Translations under genes and position numbers: made by a program | Assembly (NCBI GenBank): GCA_039810085.1 | Contig: JBDHWG010000007.1 | Span: 62,001-126,000 of the forward strand | Direction: 5' to 3' | Origin: JBDHWG01 sp039810085 | GTDB taxonomy: Bacteria > Chloroflexota > Anaerolineae > Epilineales > JAHCIE01 | Length of the DNA: 64,000 nt | Shown: piece after piece, positions 52,842 through 60,150 of the stretch | Layout of the letters: every line of letters starts with the position of its first letter | Position numbering within the stretch: position 1 is the stretch's first letter | Notes under the pieces: generated by a model | What the model saw: only the letters and a program-made list of their open reading frames with translations | What the model was told of the DNA's origin: nothing | Databases searched by the model: none

Positions 52842-53582
52842 TCACGCCAACTGCCGCATGAGGTCCATCACCCGGTCGGCGTTGTGATCATCGCGTATCG
52901 GAAAGCGTGCCTCCTGGACGATGACGCCATCGCGCATGAACAGGATGCGGTCGGCGTACGAAGCGATGCGCGCATCGTGGGTGACCATTACCACCGCCCG
53001 CCCCCAGTCGTCCGCCGCCTGGCGCAATAGCGTCACGACCTCCTCGGAAGCGCGCGTGTCCAGGTTCCCCGTCGGCTCGTCGGCCAGGATGAGCTTCGGG
53101 TCGGCCACCAACGCCCGCGCGACGGCCACCCGCTGCTGCTGACCGCCGGAGAGCTGATCAGGGCGATTGTCCAGGCGGTTGCCCAACCCGACTTTCTCCA
53201 GCCACTCGCGGGCCTTCGCCTTCGCCTGGCCGGGATTCGCACCATCGAGGGTGATCGGTAAGGCAGCGTTCTCCGTCGCTGTGAGGACGGGGATCAGGTT
53301 GAAGAACTGAAAGATGAAGCCAATCCTGCGCCGGCGCAGGCGGGTCAAATCCTCGTCCGATAGCTTCGTCAGCGGCGCCCCCTCGATAATGACCTGCCCA
53401 TCGGTCGGGCGGTCGAGGCCGCCGATCAGGTGCAACAGCGTTGACTTGCCGCAGCCGCTCGGCCCCATGACGGCGACGAACTCGCCGGCATCCACGCTGA
53501 GCGAGACGTGTGATAGAGCCGTAACAGCCGTCTCGCCCTTCCCATAGACTTTCGTCAGATTCTCGACTTCAAGCAGCGCCAT
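52842..53582 (-). CDS. ABC transporter ATPase, LolD/MacB type
   Basis: A 246-residue ATPase: MALLEVENLTKVYGKGETAVTALSHVSL, Walker A GPSGCGKSTLLHLIGG, Q-loop FQFFNLIPVLTATENAALP, signature LSGGQQQRVAVARAL, Walker B LILADEPTGNLD and switch His in MVTHDARIA. These are the LolD/MacB/FtsE subgroup features. ATG 53582 is chosen since the family starts here; it overlaps the tetR end by a few bases in a neighbouring frame. It powers the FtsX-type permease encoded next. Confidence 0.95.
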   Translation of the reverse strand: MALLEVENLTKVYGKGETAVTALSHVSLSVDAGEFVAVMGPSGCGKSTLLHLIGGLDRPTDGQVIIEGAPLTKLSDEDLTRLRRRRIGFIFQFFNLIPVLTATENAALPITLDGANPGQAKAKAREWLEKVGLGNRLDNRPDQLSGGQQQRVAVARALVADPKLILADEPTGNLDTRASEEVVTLLRQAADDWGRAVVMVTHDARIASYADRILFMRDGVIVQEARFPIRDDHNADRVMDLMRQLA

Positions 53583-53584
53583 GA

Positions 53585-54289
53585 TTACCCCGCTAACTCC
53601 CTGGAAGCGTCGAACCACAGTTCGAGGGTTGCTCTATCCACAATCTCCAGTGTGCCCGTCTGGGCGCCCAAAACGCGCTCGATGGCGTGGGTATACGCGG
53701 CAAGCGTACTCTCCGCATTTGCCAGATTTCTGACCGCAGGGTCAGGCGCGAGTAGCACGTGCGCAAGCGCGTCCGATGCATCCTGAAGCAGAGATAGCAC
53801 GACGGCGCCTATCCGACTTGGGTAGGGAGTCGTCCACGTGCCTTCCCGAATCCCCTGCCCTATAATCACATTGACCAACGGCGCTACCCGCTGCACCATG
53901 AGCGTACGGGTTTTCTGGCGCACCAGGGCATTGTCGTCGGTGTACCAAACATCCAGAACGGCCAGAGCGAAATCGCGCTGAGTTGTCTTCCACGCGGACA
54001 GCATGGCAAAGAAGCGGTGGAACTTCTCGACGGCCGACAAGTCAGGATCATTTATCACCGGCGCAACGCGCCGCTCGACTTCACCCAACATGCGCTCAAT
54101 GATTCCTTCGAGTAGGTCACCCTTTGAGTCAAAATAGTGATAGAACGCCCCCTTGGAGATCCCCAGCCCATCCAGGATATCCTGGATAGTCATAGCGGCA
54201 TAGCCTTTCGTCTGCACAAGGCGTTGCGCGACGTCGAGAATCTCGTCGCGCCGGACCGCGTATTCCTCTTCTTTGACCGCACGAGCCAT
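53585..54289 (-). CDS. TetR-family repressor of the exporter operon
   Basis: A 234-residue regulator with N-terminal TetR HTH (about 10-60: RRDEILDVAQRLVQTKGYAAMTIQDILDGLGISKGAFYHYFDSKGDLL) and a helical ligand domain. It is the first gene of the operon with the ABC ATPase and permease, so the likely design is ligand-relieved repression of an exporter. Its own promoter and a palindromic operator lie right upstream (54307-54366). The ligand is unknown. Confidence 0.92.
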   Translation of the reverse strand: MARAVKEEEYAVRRDEILDVAQRLVQTKGYAAMTIQDILDGLGISKGAFYHYFDSKGDLLEGIIERMLGEVERRVAPVINDPDLSAVEKFHRFFAMLSAWKTTQRDFALAVLDVWYTDDNALVRQKTRTLMVQRVAPLVNVIIGQGIREGTWTTPYPSRIGAVVLSLLQDASDALAHVLLAPDPAVRNLANAESTLAAYTHAIERVLGAQTGTLEIVDRATLELWFDASRELAG

Positions 54290-54306
54290 GTTCCCTACCT
54301 ATTCAC

Positions 54307-54323
54307 AAACCGACGGTCGGTTT
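54307..54323 (-). promoter_or_regulatory. TetR-type palindromic operator
   Basis: AAACCGAC-G-GTCGGTTT is a perfect 8-1-8 palindrome, 17 nt before the tetR start codon and just downstream of the -10 element, so a bound repressor would cover the transcription start. Confidence 0.8.
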
Positions 54324-54337
54324 ATTATTTCACGTAT

Positions 54338-54366
54338 ATCATAGACCTGTCGATGCGCCTTGTCAA
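54338..54366 (-). promoter_or_regulatory. Consensus promoter of the tetR-ABC operon
   Basis: On the minus strand TTGACA (54366-54361), exactly 17 nt, then TATGAT (54343-54338). Nearly perfect sigma-70-type consensus. Confidence 0.82.
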
Positions 54367-54558
54367 TAGGCAGTTCACATGAATGACGCACGTTCAAGCA
54401 AGTTGTCATCTCTCTACGTGAGGTTGCGATTCCTCCACAAGTTGGCCCACCACACTATGATACAATCGAACTGTACACTCTTTGCTGTCAACTGACTGTA
54501 GAGAGTATGCCCGCCGCACTTCCGCCACAATAAGTGCATTGCGCTACAACAGGAGAGC

Positions 54559-54644
54559 GATGCCGCCATAGGATATGAACAGGCCGACAGCCGCGTCTCA
54601 AGCAGCTTGAGAAGCGGTTATCGGCCTGCTGTTCTACTGGCATC
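54559..54644 (+). ncRNA. Long imperfect hairpin in the leader of the PT-repeat gene (structured RNA candidate)
   Basis: CAGGCCGA (54580-54587) pairs with TCGGCCTG (54621-54628); inside, CCGC/GCGG and TCTCAAG/CTTGAGA continue the stem, with two mismatches and a G-U pair, to a CAG loop at 54603-54605. GATGCC (54559-54564) and GGCATC (54639-54644) can close an outer stem. It lies about 20 nt before the start codon. There is no T run, so terminator function is unlikely; a regulatory leader, protein-binding site or small palindromic repeat element are options. The rest of the 54367-54558 stretch shows only weak -10-like words near 54456. Confidence 0.5.
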
Positions 54645-54665
54645 TCAATTCGAAAAGAGGGGGGT

Positions 54666-55580
54666 ATGAGGCACTATCTCGTCCTGTGTATTGTTCTCTG
54701 GATCACGGGTCTTTTCGGCCTGTCGTGGGACGCCGCCACCGCTCTATATCCCGACAACATGTTACAAACCTGGATCGCGACACCATACCGATACAGTATT
54801 TTTCCAGCCACACCGACGCGCGCCGCAACACGCACGCCGACACCGACACGCACACCGACACCGACACGTACCCCGACACCGACACGCACACCGACACCGA
54901 CCGCCACATCGGCATCAGCACCCGGCGCGCCCGTCACCGTCCGGTTTTACAGCGCCTCTGGCGATGGGCGTGTGGCAAATACAAGTATGAGCTTCGGTTG
55001 CAGCCAGGCAGCCTGGACGACGACACACAACGCGACGAGCGGCGCAGCCAACTACACCAGCGCAGTGACGGCGAACACCATTGGGTCCGGCTGTACCGCT
55101 GCCAACCGGGTGGACATCAGCCGCGGCTTCCTCATCTTCAACACCACGTCCCTGCCTGACAATGCCACGATCTCACAAGCCACCCTCTACTTGTTTGTCA
55201 CGGGGACGGCTTACGCAGCCAATGACAGCAATGCCTACATTGGCGTCGTCCAGGGACTGCAAACATATACCACATCTCTCGTAGCGGCTGACTACATTAA
55301 GGCCGGCAACGCCACCACCAATCCTGTGGAAGGCTCCAACCGGCAGGATATCAGCAAGATCGCAACGGCCAGCTACATTCCATGGAACCTTAACCAGACA
55401 GGCCTCACCTGGATTAGCCGTACCGGATATACAAAGCTTGCGTTGCGAGAGGGCCACGACATTGCTAACCAATGGCCGGGTTATCTGACCAACAGTGGCA
55501 ACTACATCACGGTCTACCTCAGCGAGCAGCCGGGCGCCTTCCAAGACCCGTATCTGGAAGTCATATACACAGCGCCTTGA
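54666..55580 (+). CDS. Secreted protein with Thr-Pro repeat linker and C-terminal beta domain
   Basis: A 304-residue exported protein. An N-terminal hydrophobic signal (about 4-20, YLVLCIVLWITGLFGLSW) is followed by a linker at about 55-85 made of four TPTPTR-type hexapeptides, then a domain of about 210 residues rich in Thr, Asn, Ser and Tyr (VTVRFYSASGDGRVANTS to YLEVIYTAP). Its end resembles DNRLRE-like carbohydrate- or cell-surface-binding beta-sandwiches, but I cannot name the family. ATG follows GAGGGGGG. A surface or extracellular binding role is plausible. Confidence 0.72.
   Translation: MRHYLVLCIVLWITGLFGLSWDAATALYPDNMLQTWIATPYRYSIFPATPTRAATRTPTPTRTPTPTRTPTPTRTPTPTATSASAPGAPVTVRFYSASGDGRVANTSMSFGCSQAAWTTTHNATSGAANYTSAVTANTIGSGCTAANRVDISRGFLIFNTTSLPDNATISQATLYLFVTGTAYAANDSNAYIGVVQGLQTYTTSLVAADYIKAGNATTNPVEGSNRQDISKIATASYIPWNLNQTGLTWISRTGYTKLALREGHDIANQWPGYLTNSGNYITVYLSEQPGAFQDPYLEVIYTAP
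54829..54903 (+). repeat. 18-bp in-frame tandem repeat (TPTPTR linker)
   Basis: About four imperfect copies of an 18-bp unit built on CACCGACACCGACACG encode the Thr-Pro-Arg linker. The unit is a multiple of three, so copy-number slippage would change linker length without a frameshift. Confidence 0.8.
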
Positions 55581-55660
55581 CGCCGCATTTCATGCCTCAC
55601 CCCATCTTTTTTGAGGGACGAGATTTTTCACAAATGTATCTTTTTCACACGTAAACCCCC

Positions 55661-55689
55661 TTGACAAAGCGCTCACATGGGTGTATGAT
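55661..55689 (+). promoter_or_regulatory. Consensus promoter upstream of the lacI-type gene
   Basis: TTGACA (55661-55666), exactly 17 nt, TATGAT (55684-55689). It gives a leader of about 230 nt before the regulator start, carrying an operator, a terminator and a second operator. Confidence 0.82.
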
Positions 55690-55700
55690 GAGAGTGAATT

Positions 55701-55714
55701 TAGGAGCGCTCCCA
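55701..55714 (+). promoter_or_regulatory. LacI/CebR-like operator, promoter-proximal copy
   Basis: TAGGAGCGCTCCCA, a near-perfect palindrome matching the TGGGAGCGCTCCCA type bound by CebR-like LacI regulators. It begins 11 nt after the -10, over the predicted transcription start region. Confidence 0.72.
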
Positions 55715-55861
55715 AGGTGCGTTCCAAAGAAAACTCAAATCTGGCGGGTACAGTCTCGATAATTCATCTGTATCGGCCTCATTCGGTCTATCCGAGCGAC
55801 TACGCTCGAAACAAAAGGCACATGGCAGCGTCAATGCAGACGAATTGCAGCTGTTCATCCT

Positions 55862-55902
55862 CCTCTGGATGGCTCTCAAGGGAGCTGTCTAGAGGTTTTT
55901 TT
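55862..55902 (+). terminator. Intrinsic terminator inside the lacI leader
   Basis: CCTCTGGATGGCTCT (55862-55876) can pair through its full 15 nt with 55881-55895, including several G-U pairs, around a CAAG loop, directly followed by seven T (55896-55902). It ends 22 nt before the lacI start codon. A transcript from the 55661 promoter would therefore stop, giving an RNA of about 205 nt, unless read-through is allowed. Confidence 0.7.
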
Positions 55903-55911
55903 GCATCTTTG

Positions 55912-55925
55912 TGGGAGCGTTCCCA
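55912..55925 (+). promoter_or_regulatory. LacI/CebR-like operator overlapping the regulator start codon
   Basis: TGGGAGCGTTCCCA, a 14-bp palindrome with one mismatched pair, whose last base is the A of the ATG start codon. With the copy at 55701 it forms an operator pair 211 nt apart, suitable for looping or roadblock repression. Confidence 0.7.
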
Positions 55926-56962
55926 TGCCTTCGTCGCTGCACATTGAGCAGATCGCCGAGCTAGCCGGCGTCTCGCGCTCAACCGTCTCCCGCGTCTTGA
56001 ACAACCACCCCAGCGTTCGCCCTGAAGTGCGCCAGCGGGTTCAACGCGTCATCGACGAGAATGGCTACGCGCCTAGGGCCGCTGCGCGCAGCCTGGCCAG
56101 CCGTCGTACCCAGGTCGTCGGGCTGCTCATCCCGCGCAGCGCTGGCACCATCTTCTCCGACCCGTTCTTCGGTTCCGTCATCCAGGGTGTCGCCGAGGCG
56201 GTCCAGAAGCGCAGTTACTTCCTCATGCTGTCGATGATGACTGCTGATATGGAGCCGGGCTTCTACAACCGCATCCTCAAGGGCGGTCACTTCGACGGCC
56301 TCATCATGCTCTCCAGCGACATCGACGACCCCATCTTGCCGCTGCTCATTCGAGACCAGATGCCCCTCGTCCTGATCGGCTGCCACCCCTTCTTCCAGAA
56401 CGTCGCCTCGGTGGATGTCGACAACCGCGCGGGCGCGCGGGAGGGCGTGGTCCACCTCATCAAGCTCGGCCACCGACGCATCGGGACAATCACCGGACCT
56501 CTACACATGGTGGCGGGCCTGGAGCGACGTGACGGCTACAAGCAGGCGCTCCTCGAAGCCGGCATACCCATTGTCCCCGAGCTTATCGTCACAGGCGACT
56601 TTACCCAGGAAAGCGGCTACCAACGCATGCGCGAACTGCTGGCGCTTCCCGTCCGTCCGACGGCTGTTTTCATCGCCAGCGATACCATGTCCGTCGGCGC
56701 TCTGAGGGCGATTCACGAGGCAGGGCTTAACATCCCGGAGGGCATCGCCGTTGTGAGCTTCGACGACCTGCCTGTCGCATCCTATGCCAATCCGCCATTG
56801 ACAACCGTGTACCAGCCCATCGTCCAGTTGGGGGCTTCGGCCGTCGAGTTGCTTATCGACGGGTTCGATGACCCGCAGCGACGCCTCGCACAAATACGCC
56901 TGCCCACACACCTCGTCGTGCGGGCGTCCTGCGGCGCAACACGCTATGCCCTTGAAACATAG
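55925..56962 (+). CDS. LacI-family transcriptional regulator
   Basis: A 345-residue regulator: LacI HTH at about 5-55 (IEQIAELAGVSRSTVSRVLNNHPSVRPEVRQRVQRVI with the minor-groove hinge RAAARSLASRRT), then a periplasmic-binding-type sugar domain (QVVGLLIPRSAGTIFSDPFFGSVIQGV; AVFIASDTMSVGALRAIHEAGLNIPEGIAVVSFDDLPVASYANPPLTTVYQP). ATG 55925 is preferred to an earlier in-frame ATG at 55901 that lies in the terminator. It precedes the Opp-type importer and beta-mannosidase genes, its likely targets along with its own gene. Confidence 0.94.
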   Translation: MPSSLHIEQIAELAGVSRSTVSRVLNNHPSVRPEVRQRVQRVIDENGYAPRAAARSLASRRTQVVGLLIPRSAGTIFSDPFFGSVIQGVAEAVQKRSYFLMLSMMTADMEPGFYNRILKGGHFDGLIMLSSDIDDPILPLLIRDQMPLVLIGCHPFFQNVASVDVDNRAGAREGVVHLIKLGHRRIGTITGPLHMVAGLERRDGYKQALLEAGIPIVPELIVTGDFTQESGYQRMRELLALPVRPTAVFIASDTMSVGALRAIHEAGLNIPEGIAVVSFDDLPVASYANPPLTTVYQPIVQLGASAVELLIDGFDDPQRRLAQIRLPTHLVVRASCGATRYALET

Positions 56963-57010
56963 AAAGCGGCGCTTGTGCCAGGCATCCGTCCGAAAGGAGG
57001 AGAACTATCG

Positions 57011-57106
57011 GTGCAGGAAGGGGTAGTTCCGTTCCATCACGTCCACGTTCAGCATTGTCATCAACATCACCTACCATCGCATCAGCAAAGGAGTGCGAGA
57101 CCATGA
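57011..57106 (+). CDS. Possible His-rich leader ORF coupled to the binding-protein gene
   Basis: A 31-codon frame from GTG 57011 with 8 His (positions 9, 10, 12, 15, 17, 19, 20, 24). AAAGGAGG lies 10 nt upstream, and its TGA overlaps the ATG of the solute-binding gene (ATGA). The strong ribosome site in an otherwise unexplained gap and the overlap suggest translation, but a chance frame in CAT/CAC-rich DNA is quite possible. Confidence 0.35.
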   Translation: MQEGVVPFHHVHVQHCHQHHLPSHQQRSARP

Positions 57107-58971
57107 AAAATCGACTTGTGGCCCTGTTTAGCGTGCTCGTCGTCCTGGCCCTGATCCTCGTGGCCTGCGGCCAGGCCCCCGCGCCGGCCGCGCAGCAGCA
57201 ACAGCCCGCCCAACCAGCCGCCCCCAAGCCCGCGGAGGCAACTGCCGCCCCAGCGCCCAAAGCTGCGGAGGCGACGAAGGCGCCGGCGCCGGCCGCAGCA
57301 ACCAGTGCGCCGGCGGCCCAGTCTTCGGCTCCGCAACAGCTCCCGCGCAACGAGACGCTGTACATCGCCGGCCTCCAGTGGCAGGCGCCGAAGACCTTCA
57401 ACCCGCTGAACAACAACCCTGACTGGCCCGGCATGGGCAACCACCTGCTGACGTACGAGACCCTGTTCGCCTACAACCAGCTGACGGGCAACCTCGACCC
57501 GCTGCTGGCCAAGGACCTTAAGTTCACCGACCCCACCACAGCCGTCGTCACGCTTCAGGACGGCACGAAGTGGCAGGACGGCAAGCCGCTGACCACCGAC
57601 GATGTCGTCTACACCTACAACCTGGCCAAGACGAACTCGGACATCAACTATAGCACGCTGTTCGACTATATCACCGACATCAAGGCGACCGGCGACCGCA
57701 CCCTCGAGATCAAGCTGAACGCTCAGAAGCTCAACCAGGGCATGGTCAAGGATTTCCTCGCCAACATCAAGATTCTGCCCAAGCACATCTGGCAGCCGCG
57801 CGAGTCCCAGGGCAAGCTCTCCCAGGTCGTAGACCTTGAAGGCGTCGGCTCCGGCCCGTACAAGGTGCTGAACTTCTCGCCTGAGCGCATCGCCCTCGTG
57901 CGCGACGACAATTACTGGGGCAAGACCGCCGTCGGCATGCCCATTCCCAAGTACGTCGTCCACCCGATCTTCAAGAGCAATAACGACGGTAACCTCGCCT
58001 TCCAGAACGGTCAAGTGGACTTGATGCAGCAGTTCACGCCGCAGATCTGGAAGATGTGGGAAGACGCGAAGGCCCCTGTCGGGACGTGGTTCAGCGGCGA
58101 GCCGTACTACCTGCCAGGCTCCATCCCGATGCTCGTCATCAACACCCAGAAGAAGGGCCTGGACAACCCGCTCGTCCGCAAGGCGCTGGCGTACTCCATC
58201 AACTACCCGCTCATCGCCCAGACCGCCATGTCCAAGTACTCGGTGCCGGCGAATGGTAGCCTGCTCCTGCCCGAGGGCGGCGAGAAGCAGTTCTTCAACG
58301 CTGAGCAGGCCAAGGCGACAGGTTGGACGTACGACCCGGCCAAGGCGAAGGACATCCTCGAGAACCAGTTGAAGGCTAAGAAGGGCTCTGACGGCGTGTA
58401 CGTCCTGCCTGACGGCACGCGCCTCGGCCCGTGGAGCATCCGCACGCCGCAGGGTTGGACCGACTGGCAGACCGCCGTCGACGTGGTCGCCCAGAGCGCC
58501 AAGCAGGCCGGCTTCGAGCTGAAGCCCGACTACCCGGATGCGCCGGTGGTGACCAGCAAGATCCAGAACGGTGACTTCGACCTCAACCTGTGGTACATTG
58601 CGGGCAGCCGCCCGGCCAGCCCGTGGATGCGCTTCCGCGACATGCTCGACGACCGCGGTGTCCCGGCCGCGGGCCAGACGGCGTTCTGGAACTATGGCCG
58701 CTTCAAGGACCCGAAGGTGCCAGACCTGTTGGACAAGGCTGGCGCCGCGCCCGATGCTGCCACGGCCAAGCCGCTCTATGACCAGCTCGACCAGATCTTC
58801 CGCGACAACGTGCCGGGCATCCCGCTGATGTACCGCCCGTACGAGTTCTACGAGTTCAACCAGAGCTACTGGACTGGCTTCCCGACTTCCCAGAACGCTT
58901 CAGCCCCGCCGATGTTCAGCGGCGCTGGCATCCAGGTTCTACAGAAGGTCAAGCCGACCGGCAAGCAGTAG
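57103..58971 (+). CDS. ABC importer solute-binding lipoprotein, family 5 (Opp/Dpp type)
   Basis: A 622-residue lipoprotein: signal with lipobox LILVAC (Cys22), a Pro/Ala/Lys/Glu linker to about 80, then a large family 5 binding protein with NPLNNNPDWPG, TVTLQDGTKWQDGKPLTTDDVVYTYN (read as AVVTLQDGTKWQDGKPLT), GSGPYKV and PLVRKALAYSINYPLI. Family 5 proteins bind peptides but in many thermophiles bind oligosaccharides. The beta-mannosidase gene downstream and LacI upstream favour manno- or gluco-oligosaccharides. ATG 57103 follows AAAGGAG at 8 nt. A hairpin after the gene may boost its expression over the permeases. Confidence 0.92.
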   Translation: MKNRLVALFSVLVVLALILVACGQAPAPAAQQQQPAQPAAPKPAEATAAPAPKAAEATKAPAPAAATSAPAAQSSAPQQLPRNETLYIAGLQWQAPKTFNPLNNNPDWPGMGNHLLTYETLFAYNQLTGNLDPLLAKDLKFTDPTTAVVTLQDGTKWQDGKPLTTDDVVYTYNLAKTNSDINYSTLFDYITDIKATGDRTLEIKLNAQKLNQGMVKDFLANIKILPKHIWQPRESQGKLSQVVDLEGVGSGPYKVLNFSPERIALVRDDNYWGKTAVGMPIPKYVVHPIFKSNNDGNLAFQNGQVDLMQQFTPQIWKMWEDAKAPVGTWFSGEPYYLPGSIPMLVINTQKKGLDNPLVRKALAYSINYPLIAQTAMSKYSVPANGSLLLPEGGEKQFFNAEQAKATGWTYDPAKAKDILENQLKAKKGSDGVYVLPDGTRLGPWSIRTPQGWTDWQTAVDVVAQSAKQAGFELKPDYPDAPVVTSKIQNGDFDLNLWYIAGSRPASPWMRFRDMLDDRGVPAAGQTAFWNYGRFKDPKVPDLLDKAGAAPDAATAKPLYDQLDQIFRDNVPGIPLMYRPYEFYEFNQSYWTGFPTSQNASAPPMFSGAGIQVLQKVKPTGKQ

Positions 58972-58998
58972 TTGCCTTCGGCACGAATTTGAGGCATG

Positions 58999-59057
58999 AT
59001 GTGGTCGTGGCTTGAATCGCTTTCATCCCCACATTCCCCCTAAAGTCACGACCACAT
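58999..59057 (+). repeat. 11-bp inverted repeat after the binding-protein gene
   Basis: ATGTGGTCGTG at 58999-59009 is exactly complementary to 59047-59057, with a 37-nt spacer, in the gap between binding-protein and permease genes. Confidence 0.6.
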
Positions 59058-59079
59058 TCCCCGCCACCGCGGTAGACGT

Positions 59080-59110
59080 CGGGCGGGCAGCCGGCAAAGC
59101 TGCCTGCCCG
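59080..59110 (+). other. Stem-loop before the first permease gene
   Basis: CGGGCGGGCAG pairs with CTGCCTGCCCG (11 pairs, one G-T) around a 9-nt loop, 16 nt before the permease ATG. Such intercistronic stems often protect binding-protein mRNA and lower downstream expression; no T run follows. Confidence 0.6.
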
Positions 59111-59126
59111 ATAGAGGCAGGAGACA

Positions 59127-60140
59127 ATGACGCCATTCCAGCGCTATCTCGTGACCAAGACCATCTGGTTCTTGATTGCCTTCGCCGTCGCGCTCGTCGC
59201 CAACTTCCTCCTGATCCGCCTCATCCCAGGCAACCCGGTCGACGCGATCATGGCCCAACTGGCTGCCGGTGGATCGGCGACGGGCGAAGCCATGAAGAAC
59301 ATCTACGAGTCCTACATGGCGGAGTTCGGGCTTGACAAGCCCTTATGGCAGCAGTTCTTCATCTACCTCGGCAACCTCGCCAGAGGCGACTTGGGTGTCT
59401 CCTTCGCGCGCTCTCCTGCCCGCGTGCAAGAATTGATTTTGCAGTCCCTATGGTGGACCCTGGCTCTGCAGCTCCCTGCCATCCTGATCGGCTGGATCGT
59501 GGGCAACGTCCTGGGCGCTCTGTCAGCTTATCGAAAAGGCTGGCTGGACAAAACAGTCTTCCCAGTCTCTCTCTTTATCTCGGCGATGCCGTTCTACTGT
59601 CTCTCCATCATCCTCCTCTTCGTGTTCGCCGTCTACTGGAAGCTCTTCCCGTCGGGCGGCGGGTACGGCTATGACATGAATCCGGCCTTGAACTGGGCTT
59701 TCGTGTCAAGCGCCGCGCAACACTATGTGCTGCCCTTCCTCTCGCTGGTGCTTGTCTTCATCGGCGGTCAGGCGGTCGGCATGCGCGCCATGTCCATCTA
59801 CGAGCTTGACGCCGACTATGTGCGCTACTCGCGCGGCCTCGGCGTGAACGACAACAACATCGTCCGCTACATCTTCCGTAACGCGATGCTGCCCCAGGTC
59901 ACCGGCCTGGCGCTCAGCATTGGCTTCATGGTCAGCGGCGCGCTAATTACCGAGATCGTCTTTTCCTACCCTGGCCTCGGCACCCTGCTCTTCGCCTCGA
60001 TCCGGCTCAACGACTACAGTGTCGTGCAGGGTATTACCCTGATAATCATGATTATGGTTCTCATAGCCAACTTCGCGGTCGAGATCGCCTACGGTTTCAT
60101 CGACCCGCGCATCCGCGCGGCGACAACCGGCGAGCGATAG
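59127..60140 (+). CDS. ABC importer permease, DppB/OppB type
   Basis: A 337-residue inner-membrane permease with about six helices, beginning TPFQRYLVTKTIWFLIAFAVALVANFLLIRLIPGNPVDAIM, the typical OppB start. The EAA-like docking loop is DADYVRYSRGLGVNDNNIVRYIFRNAMLP near residue 240, and the last helix is followed by GFIDPRIRA, the usual end. It works with the DppC-like permease encoded 10 nt downstream. Confidence 0.94.
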   Translation: MTPFQRYLVTKTIWFLIAFAVALVANFLLIRLIPGNPVDAIMAQLAAGGSATGEAMKNIYESYMAEFGLDKPLWQQFFIYLGNLARGDLGVSFARSPARVQELILQSLWWTLALQLPAILIGWIVGNVLGALSAYRKGWLDKTVFPVSLFISAMPFYCLSIILLFVFAVYWKLFPSGGGYGYDMNPALNWAFVSSAAQHYVLPFLSLVLVFIGGQAVGMRAMSIYELDADYVRYSRGLGVNDNNIVRYIFRNAMLPQVTGLALSIGFMVSGALITEIVFSYPGLGTLLFASIRLNDYSVVQGITLIIMIMVLIANFAVEIAYGFIDPRIRAATTGER

Positions 60141-60150
60141 GAGGACACAC

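Noticed and set aside
54820..54910. Possible CRISPR-like array
   Set aside because: The repeat is an 18-bp in-frame tandem coding for Thr-Pro units with no spacers; no cas genes are present.
55681..55947. 88-codon frame upstream of and overlapping lacI
   Set aside because: It begins inside the promoter, runs through the operator and terminator, and has no ribosome site.
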